Assembly: GCA_035693165.1 (NCBI GenBank)
Contig: DASSGZ010000152.1
Location: 1-12,194, forward strand
Length of the DNA stretch: 12,194 nucleotides
Direction of reading: 5' to 3'
Source: JAICKM01 sp035693165
Lineage (GTDB): Bacteria > Chloroflexota > Chloroflexia > QHBQ01 > JAICKM01
Positions 1 to 5,892 of this stretch are shown one piece after another. The notes beneath the pieces are model-generated. The model was not told the DNA's origin and made no database searches. It worked only from the letters and a program-made list of their open reading frames with translations. A program made the translations under genes and the position numbers. How positions within the stretch are numbered: position 1 is the first letter of the stretch; every line of letters begins with the position of its first letter.

Positions 1-2069
1 CGAACACGGCCACGGCGACCAACACGCCGACGGATACCCCGACCGATACCCCGACCAACACGCCGACGAACACGGCCACGGCAACCGATACGGCGACCAG
101 CACCCCGACGCGCACGCCGACCAATGTGGCGACGAGCACGCCGACCGCGACGCCGACGCGCACCAGCACGCCGACGCGCACGCCCACCTTGACGCGCACG
201 CCGACGCGCACGCCCACCATCACGCCGACCAGTTCGGTCACACCCGATGTGCCCGTGCTGCTCAACGTGGGCTACTCGTCGGGCACCGTGTACCAGGGCG
301 GGGCCATCACCCTGTCCTATACCGTCTACACGCCCTACAGCGGCGTCTTCGCGCTGGGGGCCAACGTGCGCAACGGCTCGAACGGCTACAGCGATGTGGG
401 CAACGACCGGCAGGTCAACCTGCCCGCGGGCACCTCGGTCGTCACCCGCCAGTTCTATATCGCTCCCAACTACGCCGCCGGTACCTACGATATTCTCTGG
501 GACTTCTGGGATAGCTGCTTCGGCACATCGTACGGCCCCGCCTTCACGTACACGCGGGTGCTGACCATCGTGCGGGCGACGCCCACCCCGGCGGCCACGA
601 TCCCCACGCCCACGGCGACCCAGGTGGCCGTCACCGGCAACCCGCCGGTGGTGATCACCGGGCTCGGCCCGGCGGGCGGGGCGATGGTGAACACGGGCGG
701 CAGCCTGACGCTGAACTACACCGTCAACAACACCACCGGCGCGAACGTGAGCGTGGTGCTCGACGCGAGCCTGGCGCCCACCGGGCAGGAGGGCTACGGC
801 GCGCTCACCGACGCCGCCCACCAGGTGACGGTCCCGGTGCCGCCGGGCGTGAGCACCGTCAGCCGCACGTTCCAGGTGGCCGCGACGGCGGGCGCGGGCA
901 GCTATGATGCCACCTGGCGCCTGCGCAATCCCGGCGACAACAGCATCATCGACACGCGCAGCGCCCTGGCCTATGTCTGGGTGAACGCGCCCGGCGCCGC
1001 CATGCTCGGCCCGACCATTACATCCTCGGCGCTGAACACGAGCGCCATCACGTTGCAGAACGGCGTGATCAACCGGATCACCGGCACCTTTACCATCAAC
1101 AATCCCTCGGCGACGCAGGCGGCGGGCGTGCTGCGCCTGAAGATCCGGCCCGCCGGCAGCACCGCCTGGATCACCGACCTGGCGGGCGATATGCTGGTCA
1201 CGTTGCCGCCGGGCGACAAGACCTTTACCCGCGGCTTCGCCATCCCGCGCTATCTGGCGAGCGGCGCCTATGACGTACTCTTCGAGCTGGGCGACCCCTC
1301 GCTGAGCGGCACGCTCGACAGCCAGGCGCCCCTTACCGGCGCGCTGCAGATCACCAACCCTGCACCCATCGCCGACGTGGGGGTGCCGATCCTGATGTAT
1401 CACAACATCAACCCCAGCACGGCAGGCGGCAACTGGGTCTCCGTCTGCAACTTCGGCGCGCAGATGGACTACCTGGCGGCGCACAACTATACGACCATCA
1501 CCGGCGACGACCTCTACAACTACATCTACAAAGGCACGGCGCTCGGTCCCAACCCCGTCTGGCTCACCTTCGACGACTCGTATGAGAATATCTATGATTA
1601 CGCCTTCCCGATCCTGCAGACGCGCGGCCTCAAGGGCAGCATCTTCACCGTGACCCAGTTCATGGGCCAGATGAATAGCTGGGATATCACCCAGGAGCCG
1701 CAGCACCTGCACATGACCTGGGACATGCTGCGCGCCATGAGCGCCGCCGGCCAGCCGACCGACTCGCACACCCAGCACCACGTCCACCTGTTCGATCTGA
1801 ACAACGACCAGCAGCAGACCGAAATCTGGGGCACGCAGCGCGACCTGGGGAGCTTCCTGGGCCGGGTCGGGCTGAACTTCTCGTATCCCTACGGCCAGTA
1901 CCCCGACAGCGCCAAGTGGTACGTGGCGCACAGCGGCTTCCACGCCGCCACCATTATCGGCCAGGCCAAGCAGCACACAACCAACGCCGACCTGTTCGAG
2001 CTCACGCGCCTCGGCATCGCCGACACCGATACGCTGAGCGACTTCATCGCCAAGCTGACGGGGCCGTAG
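1..2069 (+). CDS. Secreted multidomain polysaccharide deacetylase (NodB/CE4), 5' end outside the window
   Basis: The reading frame is open from base 3 to the TAG at 2067-2069, so the GTG at 126 is probably not the start and the protein continues upstream. From the N-terminal side it has a Thr-alternating stalk (about 77 codons), a beta-sandwich module (about 245-580), a short TPTP linker, two more modules (about 630-1000 and 1010-1360), and a deacetylase domain (about 1380-2066). Counting from codon 126, the deacetylase shows VPILMYHNI at its start, motif 1 TFDD at 481-484 (metal-binding Asp; Ser follows instead of the usual Gly), motif 2 H548-T-Q-H-H552 (the HTxxH metal site), motif 3 YPYG at 587-590, and LTRLGI near the end. 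CE4 enzymes remove N- or O-acetyl groups from polysaccharides such as peptidoglycan, chitin or poly-GlcNAc; the VPILMYH start is typical of the PgaB-like branch. Export is inferred, since any signal peptide lies outside the window. The substrate is unknown. The domain call is firm. Confidence 0.9.
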   Translation, partial: NTATATNTPTDTPTDTPTNTPTNTATATDTATSTPTRTPTNVATSTPTATPTRTSTPTRTPTLTRTPTRTPTITPTSSVTPDVPVLLNVGYSSGTVYQGGAITLSYTVYTPYSGVFALGANVRNGSNGYSDVGNDRQVNLPAGTSVVTRQFYIAPNYAAGTYDILWDFWDSCFGTSYGPAFTYTRVLTIVRATPTPAATIPTPTATQVAVTGNPPVVITGLGPAGGAMVNTGGSLTLNYTVNNTTGANVSVVLDASLAPTGQEGYGALTDAAHQVTVPVPPGVSTVSRTFQVAATAGAGSYDATWRLRNPGDNSIIDTRSALAYVWVNAPGAAMLGPTITSSALNTSAITLQNGVINRITGTFTINNPSATQAAGVLRLKIRPAGSTAWITDLAGDMLVTLPPGDKTFTRGFAIPRYLASGAYDVLFELGDPSLSGTLDSQAPLTGALQITNPAPIADVGVPILMYHNINPSTAGGNWVSVCNFGAQMDYLAAHNYTTITGDDLYNYIYKGTALGPNPVWLTFDDSYENIYDYAFPILQTRGLKGSIFTVTQFMGQMNSWDITQEPQHLHMTWDMLRAMSAAGQPTDSHTQHHVHLFDLNNDQQQTEIWGTQRDLGSFLGRVGLNFSYPYGQYPDSAKWYVAHSGFHAATIIGQAKQHTTNADLFELTRLGIADTDTLSDFIAKLTGP
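3..233 (+). repeat. Low-complexity (X-Thr)n coding repeat
   Basis: Almost every second codon is ACG or ACC (Thr), alternating with Pro, Asn, Asp, Ala, Ser, Arg, Leu or Ile. Recurrent units are ACGCCGACG, ACCCCGACC and CGCACGCCGACG. The tract encodes an extended Thr/Pro stalk of the type that is often O-glycosylated on bacterial surface proteins (inference). Its degenerate tandem nature makes it prone to length change by slippage and to assembly error, and it continues past the left edge. Confidence 0.85.
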
Positions 2070-2086
2070 CGCGGCAACCTTTCCCC

Positions 2087-2122
2087 AAGCCCATCCCCGC
2101 GGCGGGCATGGGCTTTTCTTTT
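2087..2122 (+). terminator. Intrinsic terminator of the deacetylase gene
   Basis: AAGCCCAT (2087-2094) pairs with ATGGGCTT (2108-2115). The loop is GC-rich and can add CCC/GGG pairs, and the run TTTTCTTTT follows (2114-2122). It lies 18 bases after the stop codon and separates this gene from the arsenic operon. Confidence 0.85.
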
Positions 2123-2184
2123 GGGCTGCGAGTGGGTAAAGAACGAGACTAACCTGGGGAACCCTCCCGTTCTTCGGTCTTTCG

Positions 2185-2201
2185 TGGTGAAATTATCACC
2201 A
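2185..2201. promoter_or_regulatory. Palindrome upstream of the arsR promoter
   Basis: TGGTGA (2185-2190) and TCACCA (2196-2201) form a perfect inverted repeat around an AT-rich AATTA centre, ending 19 bases before the -35 hexamer. GGTGA occurs again at 2205-2209 and 2216-2220. The position would suit an upstream regulator site, but no known family is recognised. It could also be a chance hairpin. Confidence 0.35.
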
Positions 2202-2220
2202 GGGGTGAGGGTCTCGGTGA

Positions 2221-2249
2221 TTGACGACGCCGGGAGCTTGCCATATAAT
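2221..2249 (+). promoter_or_regulatory. Sigma-70 promoter of the ars operon
   Basis: The -35 is TTGACG (2221-2226) and the -10 is TATAAT (2244-2249), separated by exactly 17 bases. This is one mismatch from the full consensus. Transcription would start near 2256, inside the adjacent ArsR-type operator, which fits repression by ArsR until arsenite or antimonite binds it. Confidence 0.88.
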
Positions 2250-2264
2250 TCAATGGTGGTCGAA
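2249..2264. promoter_or_regulatory. ArsR-type operator O1 at the transcription start
   Basis: TTCAATGGTGGTCGAA is an imperfect inverted repeat of the form TCAA-N6-TCGA. Many ArsR-family operators have a TCAA-N6-TTGA core. It abuts the -10 hexamer and covers the expected start point, so a bound dimer would block RNA polymerase. It matches the second copy at 2708-2722 region in 14 of 16 positions. ArsR binding is inferred from position and pattern. Confidence 0.7.
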
Positions 2265-2290
2265 GTACCGTGGAGGTGGAGGACGTAGAC

Positions 2291-2686
2291 GTGTTTGGAG
2301 CGGTCACAGCATTCGATAACCCAGTGCGGGCGCATGATCTGGCCCGCCGGCTCAAGATCATCGGCGAGCCGAACCGGTTGCGTATCCTCGACCTGTTGAT
2401 GCAGGGCGAGCAGTGTAACTGTGAAATGGGCGAGACGTTGGGCATGGCCGCCAATCTGATCTCGCACCACCTGAGCGTGCTGCAAAAAGAGGGTTTGGTC
2501 GATGCCCGGCGTGACCCCGACGACGCGCGCTGGATCCATTATTCGATCAACCGGGCTGCGCTGGATGGGCTGAACCAGGCGTTCGGCGCCTTTTTCGACC
2601 CGGCGCGGATCCAGCCTCGCCACCCTGCTTGCCCACCCGTAAGCTCGTTCATACCGGTCCAGGATGCGAGAGTCGCCCCTCGGTGA
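2291..2686 (+). CDS. arsR: ArsR/SmtB-family arsenite-responsive repressor
   Basis: A winged-helix repressor of 131 residues that should bind the operators flanking this gene and release them on As(III) or Sb(III). The start chosen is the GTG at 2291, because GGAGGTGGAGG (2272-2282) lies 8 bases upstream. An in-frame GTG at 2270 would add seven residues but has no ribosome binding site and would sit only about 14 bases after the predicted transcript start. GEPNRLRILDLL (25-36) is the helix typical of the family; C42-N-C44 stands where classical ArsR has CVC in ELCVCDL; the recognition helix is about 51-66 (NLISHHLSVLQKEG). The third Cys of E. coli-type ArsR is absent, but a tail Cys (C114, in HPACPP) might supply a third thiol (inference). 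The tail beyond the wing is longer than in minimal family members. It is the first gene of the operon. Confidence 0.93.
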   Translation: MFGAVTAFDNPVRAHDLARRLKIIGEPNRLRILDLLMQGEQCNCEMGETLGMAANLISHHLSVLQKEGLVDARRDPDDARWIHYSINRAALDGLNQAFGAFFDPARIQPRHPACPPVSSFIPVQDARVAPR

Positions 2687-2697
2687 CTCTCTTTTTT
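2668..2697 (+). terminator. Intrinsic terminator inside the arsR 3' end
   Basis: GAGAGTC (2668-2674) pairs perfectly with GACTCTC (2685-2691), followed by six T (2692-2697). The left arm is arsR coding sequence and the TGA stop (2684-2686) overlaps the right arm. It lies between arsR and arsD, so it should lower transcription of arsDAC relative to arsR unless bypassed. A ribosome finishing arsR would cover the hairpin and could oppose its folding (inference). Confidence 0.82.
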
Positions 2698-2705
2698 GCT
2701 TTTTA

Positions 2706-2723
2706 GTTCAATGGAGGTTGAAC
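2706..2723. promoter_or_regulatory. Second ArsR-type operator O2 overlapping the arsD ribosome binding site
   Basis: GTTCAATGGAGGTTGAAC is a perfect inverted repeat (GTTCAA-N6-TTGAAC) and fits the TCAA-N6-TTGA pattern exactly. Its spacer contains the GGAGG (2713-2717) that serves as Shine-Dalgarno of arsD, 10 bases before the ATG. It starts 9 bases after the terminator T-run. No convincing -35/-10 pair lies just upstream, so it may act as a roadblock, as a second contact for ArsR, or as the operator of a weak promoter. Confidence 0.65.
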
Positions 2724-2727
2724 TAGC

Positions 2728-3084
2728 ATGAATGCAACTGATATGATCCCAGACATCGCCGCCGCCACACCGGCCAGCCGGATCGAGTTGTTCGATCCGC
2801 CGCTATGCTGCCCGACCGGGCTGTGTGGCCCCACGCTCGACCAGACCTTGCTCGATGTGAACGAGATGGTGCTGACCCTCAAAGCCGATGGCATCGGCGT
2901 GGAGCGCTACCAGATGTCTAGCAATCCCTATATCTTCCTCAAGCACCCGGAGGTGATGCGGCTGGTGCGCGAACGCGGGATGGCCGCGTTCCCTGTCACG
3001 GTTGTTGCCGGGCGGGTGATCAAGACCGGCGCGTACCCGACCCGCCGGGAGCTTGACGGCGCCCTCAGGGGAACGGCGCTATGA
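2728..3084 (+). CDS. arsD: ArsD arsenite metallochaperone
   Basis: A cytoplasmic protein of 118 residues with a thioredoxin-like fold that hands As(III)/Sb(III) to ArsA and raises its affinity for arsenite. IELFDPPLCCPTGLCGP (19-35) carries the three essential thiols, C27, C28 and C33, equivalent to Cys12, Cys13 and Cys18 of plasmid R773 ArsD. The downstream pattern (VERYQMSSNPYIF, FPVTVVAGRVIKTGAYPTRREL) matches the family along its length. It has about 15 extra N-terminal residues compared with R773 ArsD. The ATG at 2728 is supported by GGAGG at 2713-2717, which sits inside a palindromic operator. The stop overlaps the arsA start (ATGA at 3081-3084), which suggests translational coupling and a matched supply of chaperone and ATPase. 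Confidence 0.95.
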   Translation: MNATDMIPDIAAATPASRIELFDPPLCCPTGLCGPTLDQTLLDVNEMVLTLKADGIGVERYQMSSNPYIFLKHPEVMRLVRERGMAAFPVTVVAGRVIKTGAYPTRRELDGALRGTAL

Positions 3085-4979
3085 ACACCAACTTTCTCTT
3101 CTTCTCCGGCAAGGGCGGCGTCGGCAAGACCTCCATGGCCTGCGCGACCGCCGTGCGCCTGGCCGACGAGGGGCACCGCACCCTGATCGTAACCACCGAC
3201 CCCGCCTCCAATCTGGCCGATGTGTTCGCGCAGCCCATCGGCCACGTAATCACGCCCATACATGGCGTACCGAATCTGTGGGCGATGGAGATTGACCCGG
3301 ATCGGGCCACGCAGGAGTATATCGACCGGGCGATGGCGCCGATTCGCGAAGCCTTCCCAGCGCAGATCGTGCAGGTGATGGAGGAACAGATGTCCGGGCC
3401 TTGCACGGCGGAGGTCGCTGCGTTCGACCGTTTCGTCGACTTTCTCGATCAGCCGCCTGCCGGATCCGTCGCGCCCGCCCGCTTCGACACGGTGCTCTTT
3501 GACACCGCGCCCACCGGGCACACCATCAGGTTATTGGAACTGCCCGCAGAGTGGAGCCGCTCTATCGACGTGGCGGCGGCGGGGAGTGGGCAGACCTGCC
3601 TCGGTCCGGCGGCGGCCATCCAGGACGCCGGGCACAAGTGCAAGCGTGCCCTGGCAACGATGCGCGACTCCAGGCAGACCACCTTCATCTTTGTCCTGCA
3701 ACCGGAGGAGATCTCGATCAAGGAGACGGCGCGGGCGATTGCCGAACTGGGCAAGCTCGGCATCGGAACCCAGCGGTTGCTTGTGAACGGGCTGATTCCG
3801 CCCGACGAAACCGACCCGCTCTTTGTCGCGCGCCGCGCTATGCAGCACGACTACCTGGCGCGGATCGATCGCGCGTTCATGCTGCCCCGGCAGCATATGT
3901 ATCTGCTTGCCGGGGAGATCGTGGGCGTGGCGCGGCTCCGTGAGGTGGCGGCGCTGCTGGATGGGCAGCGCCCGGCCCCGCGACCTGCCGCACGGGAGCT
4001 AGCCGGTGGGGCAGCGCCGGTGTTCGCGCGGGCTGAGATACTCTCCCGCATTCTCCCGACCCACGGCACCCGCGCCCTGTTCTTCACCGGCAAGGGCGGT
4101 GTGGGCAAAACCGCCGTCTCCTGCATCACGGCCGTGTGGCTGGCCCGGCAGGGCTACAAGACGCTGCTGCTTACCACCGACCCGGCGGCGCATGTGGGCG
4201 ATGTGCTCGGCGTACCGGTGACCGACCGGCCCGCCCCGGTACCAGGCGTGCCCGGCCTGTGGGCCTCCAAGATCGACCCGAAGGCCGCGAGCGAGGCGTA
4301 CAAAAACCGCATTCTGGACGACGCCCGCCTGCGAGGCCGCCCGGCGGCGAGCATCCGGGCGATGGCCGAGGAACTGGACTCCCCCTGCACAGAGGAGATG
4401 GCTGCGTTCGACAAGTTCATCGAATATGCCGCGCAGGACGACTGGCAGGTGACCGTGTTCGATACGGCCCCCACCGGCCATACGCTGCGGCTGCTGGCAC
4501 TACCCGTCAATTGGAGCAAGCAGATCGATATCAAGGTCTACACCTCGGTGGACAGCACGGCCGCGGATGATATTGCCAAGGCGCGTTTCTGCCGGGTTAT
4601 CGAGCGCCTGCGCGATCCAAAGCAGAGCACATTCGCCTATGTCATGTATCCGGAGTCGACGCCGGTCGTAGAGGCGTATCGTGCTGCCGAGGAGCTGCGC
4701 ACTGCCGGCATCGCGTCGGGGCTGGCCGTGGCGAACCAGGTGCTCCCGGCGGACGCCGGCACGACGCCTTTTAGCCGGGCGCGTGGGGCCATGCAGCGGA
4801 GGTATCTGGCCGAGATCGGCGAACGCTTCCCGGTGCCGGTGCTGCAAATACCGCTGCTGCCATACGAGATAAAGGGGCTGGATCTGCTGGCGCGGCTTGG
4901 CGAAATGTTGTACGGCGAGGCCGCGCCCCACCATGTGCCCGCACTGGTGGGCGCGGCCCAATCGGGAGGTCCCGCATGA
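3081..4979 (+). CDS. arsA: ArsA arsenite-stimulated ATPase, two-domain form
   Basis: A cytoplasmic ATPase of 632 residues that powers arsenite and antimonite export when docked on a membrane pump (ArsB or Acr3). It has two homologous halves joined by a Pro/Ala-rich linker (about 295-325). Each half has a deviant Walker A loop, GKGGVGKT (10-17 and 337-344), and the signature DTAPTGHT (141-148 and 461-468). The metalloid-site cysteines are all present: C108 (SGPCT), C173 (QTCLGP) and C436 (DSPCTEE), corresponding to Cys113, Cys172 and Cys422 of R773 ArsA. Two halves plus all three cysteines argue for a true arsenic ATPase rather than a Get3-type tail-anchored protein targeting factor, which is normally single-domain. 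It is somewhat longer than R773 ArsA (583 residues). It overlaps arsD by ATGA at 3081 and arsC by ATGA at 4976. Confidence 0.96.
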   Translation: MNTNFLFFSGKGGVGKTSMACATAVRLADEGHRTLIVTTDPASNLADVFAQPIGHVITPIHGVPNLWAMEIDPDRATQEYIDRAMAPIREAFPAQIVQVMEEQMSGPCTAEVAAFDRFVDFLDQPPAGSVAPARFDTVLFDTAPTGHTIRLLELPAEWSRSIDVAAAGSGQTCLGPAAAIQDAGHKCKRALATMRDSRQTTFIFVLQPEEISIKETARAIAELGKLGIGTQRLLVNGLIPPDETDPLFVARRAMQHDYLARIDRAFMLPRQHMYLLAGEIVGVARLREVAALLDGQRPAPRPAARELAGGAAPVFARAEILSRILPTHGTRALFFTGKGGVGKTAVSCITAVWLARQGYKTLLLTTDPAAHVGDVLGVPVTDRPAPVPGVPGLWASKIDPKAASEAYKNRILDDARLRGRPAASIRAMAEELDSPCTEEMAAFDKFIEYAAQDDWQVTVFDTAPTGHTLRLLALPVNWSKQIDIKVYTSVDSTAADDIAKARFCRVIERLRDPKQSTFAYVMYPESTPVVEAYRAAEELRTAGIASGLAVANQVLPADAGTTPFSRARGAMQRRYLAEIGERFPVPVLQIPLLPYEIKGLDLLARLGEMLYGEAAPHHVPALVGAAQSGGPA

Positions 4980-5410
4980 AACGGAAAGTCCTGTTCCTAT
5001 GCACCGGTAATTCGGCCCGTTCGCAGATGGCCGAAGCGATTGTCAACGCTCGCCTGGGCGCCGAGTGGGAGGCGGTCAGCGCGGGCACCCGGCCTACCGG
5101 CGCCGTGCATCCGGCGGCCATACGGGCCTTGGAAGAGATCGGTATCGCCCATACCGGCCGCTCGAAGAGCGCGGACGAGTTCCAGGGGGTGCCGTTCGAT
5201 CTGGTGATCACCGTATGCGACGATGCCGCCGAGAACTGCCCGGTGTGGCTGGGCCGGGGTCAGCGCGTCCACCTCGGTTTCCCCGATCCCGCCCAAGCCA
5301 CCGGTACGGACGAGCAGGTGCTGGCGGCGTTCCGCGCCGTGCGCGACGATATTGCTCGTAGCGTACCCGCTCTGCTCGAAGAACAGGAGTCGACCGAGGG
5401 GAGAGGGTAG
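4976..5410 (+). CDS. arsC: ArsC arsenate reductase, thioredoxin-coupled (low-molecular-weight phosphatase fold)
   Basis: A protein of 144 residues that reduces As(V) to As(III) in the cytoplasm, giving the substrate handled by ArsD and ArsA. The P-loop C9-T-G-N-S-A-R15-S is the CX5R motif. C81 (ITVCDD) and C88 (ENCPVW) match the Cys10-Cys82-Cys89 relay of Bacillus and Staphylococcus ArsC. FPDP (102-105) carries the catalytic Asp, D104. The relay ends in a disulfide that thioredoxin must reduce, so this is not the glutaredoxin-type ArsC of R773. The start overlaps the arsA stop (ATGA) and has GGGAGG at 4964-4969. A small thioredoxin-fold gene starts 2 bases after its stop codon. Confidence 0.95.
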   Translation: MKRKVLFLCTGNSARSQMAEAIVNARLGAEWEAVSAGTRPTGAVHPAAIRALEEIGIAHTGRSKSADEFQGVPFDLVITVCDDAAENCPVWLGRGQRVHLGFPDPAQATGTDEQVLAAFRAVRDDIARSVPALLEEQESTEGRG

Positions 5411-5412
5411 CG

Positions 5413-5718
5413 ATGGAAGGGCCTATTGTTGTGCAGATCGTGGGCACCCCGGTGGCCTGCGCGGCGGGGGTCAAGGACACCTGGCGCGAGGTGGCCAGGT
5501 GGACGGCGGGGCAGCTTCGGACACGGTTCGGCGACGCAGTGCGTGTCGAATACTACGATCTGTTTGACCCGGCCTGTCCCCGCCTGCCGTCCGACGCCCA
5601 ACTGCCGCTGGTGACTGTCGATGGCGCGGTGGTGACCAGCGGAGGCAAGATCTCCGTGCCGGCCATCCGCAAGCGCCTGGATGAGCTAGTGCCGCCCGGC
5701 GAGCAGGTCACACCTTAG
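5413..5718 (+). CDS. Small thioredoxin-fold protein, last gene of the ars operon
   Basis: A protein of 101 residues with a recognisable thioredoxin-like order: strand IVVQIVGTP (5-13), C16 at the start of helix 1, a long helix (about 20-38), strand VRVEYYDLFDP (43-53), C55, then LPLVTVDGAVV (64-74), where P65 fits the cis-Pro position, and a last helix (82-92) after SGGKISVP. There is no CxxC, only the separate cysteines C16 and C55. The closest remembered pattern is the YuzD-like group of small disulfide oxidoreductase-like proteins; this is a fold-level resemblance only. The start has GGGGAGAGGG just upstream (about 5398-5407) and lies 2 bases after arsC, so it is co-transcribed. It may serve as reductant partner of ArsC or as an extra arsenite carrier; the role is not established. 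Confidence 0.8.
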   Translation: MEGPIVVQIVGTPVACAAGVKDTWREVARWTAGQLRTRFGDAVRVEYYDLFDPACPRLPSDAQLPLVTVDGAVVTSGGKISVPAIRKRLDELVPPGEQVTP

Positions 5719-5799
5719 CGCCACGAGCGCCTATCGTCGGTCCTCGTACTCTCTGTCTGGTCGCTCCGTCGCCGCTGCGGGTTCAACAACGGGAGCACA

Positions 5800-5848
5800 G
5801 CACCCGCGCGGAGGCCGAGTCCTGCAGTTCGCGGCTTCGCGCGGGTGC
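5800..5848. terminator. Strong hairpin between convergent genes, possible bidirectional terminator
   Basis: GCACCCGCGCG (5800-5810) and CGCGCGGGTGC (5838-5848) are perfect 11-base inverted arms, and further pairs can form inside (AG/CT, CCG/CGG with one bulge). It lies between the end of the ars operon (5718) and the end of the opposing gene (5893). No T-run of useful length follows on either strand, so factor-independent termination is uncertain. The rest of 5719-5892 shows nothing else. Confidence 0.45.
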
Positions 5849-5892
5849 GTCTTAGTTGGTTATACGTGCTGCAAGCCCAAAACGGTGCAGCA

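Noticed and set aside
126..128. GTG at 126 as the start of the deacetylase gene
   Set aside because: The same frame and the same Thr-alternating repeat continue without a stop to the left edge, and there is no ribosome binding site before 126.
1889..2623. A - strand open frame spanning the deacetylase end, terminator, promoter and arsR
   Set aside because: It would run through an intrinsic terminator and a consensus promoter on the other strand and through two well-supported genes.
3081..4979. ArsA as a Get3-type or nitrogenase-iron-protein-type ATPase
   Set aside because: Two fused halves, all three metalloid cysteines and the arsD/arsC neighbours identify a true ArsA.
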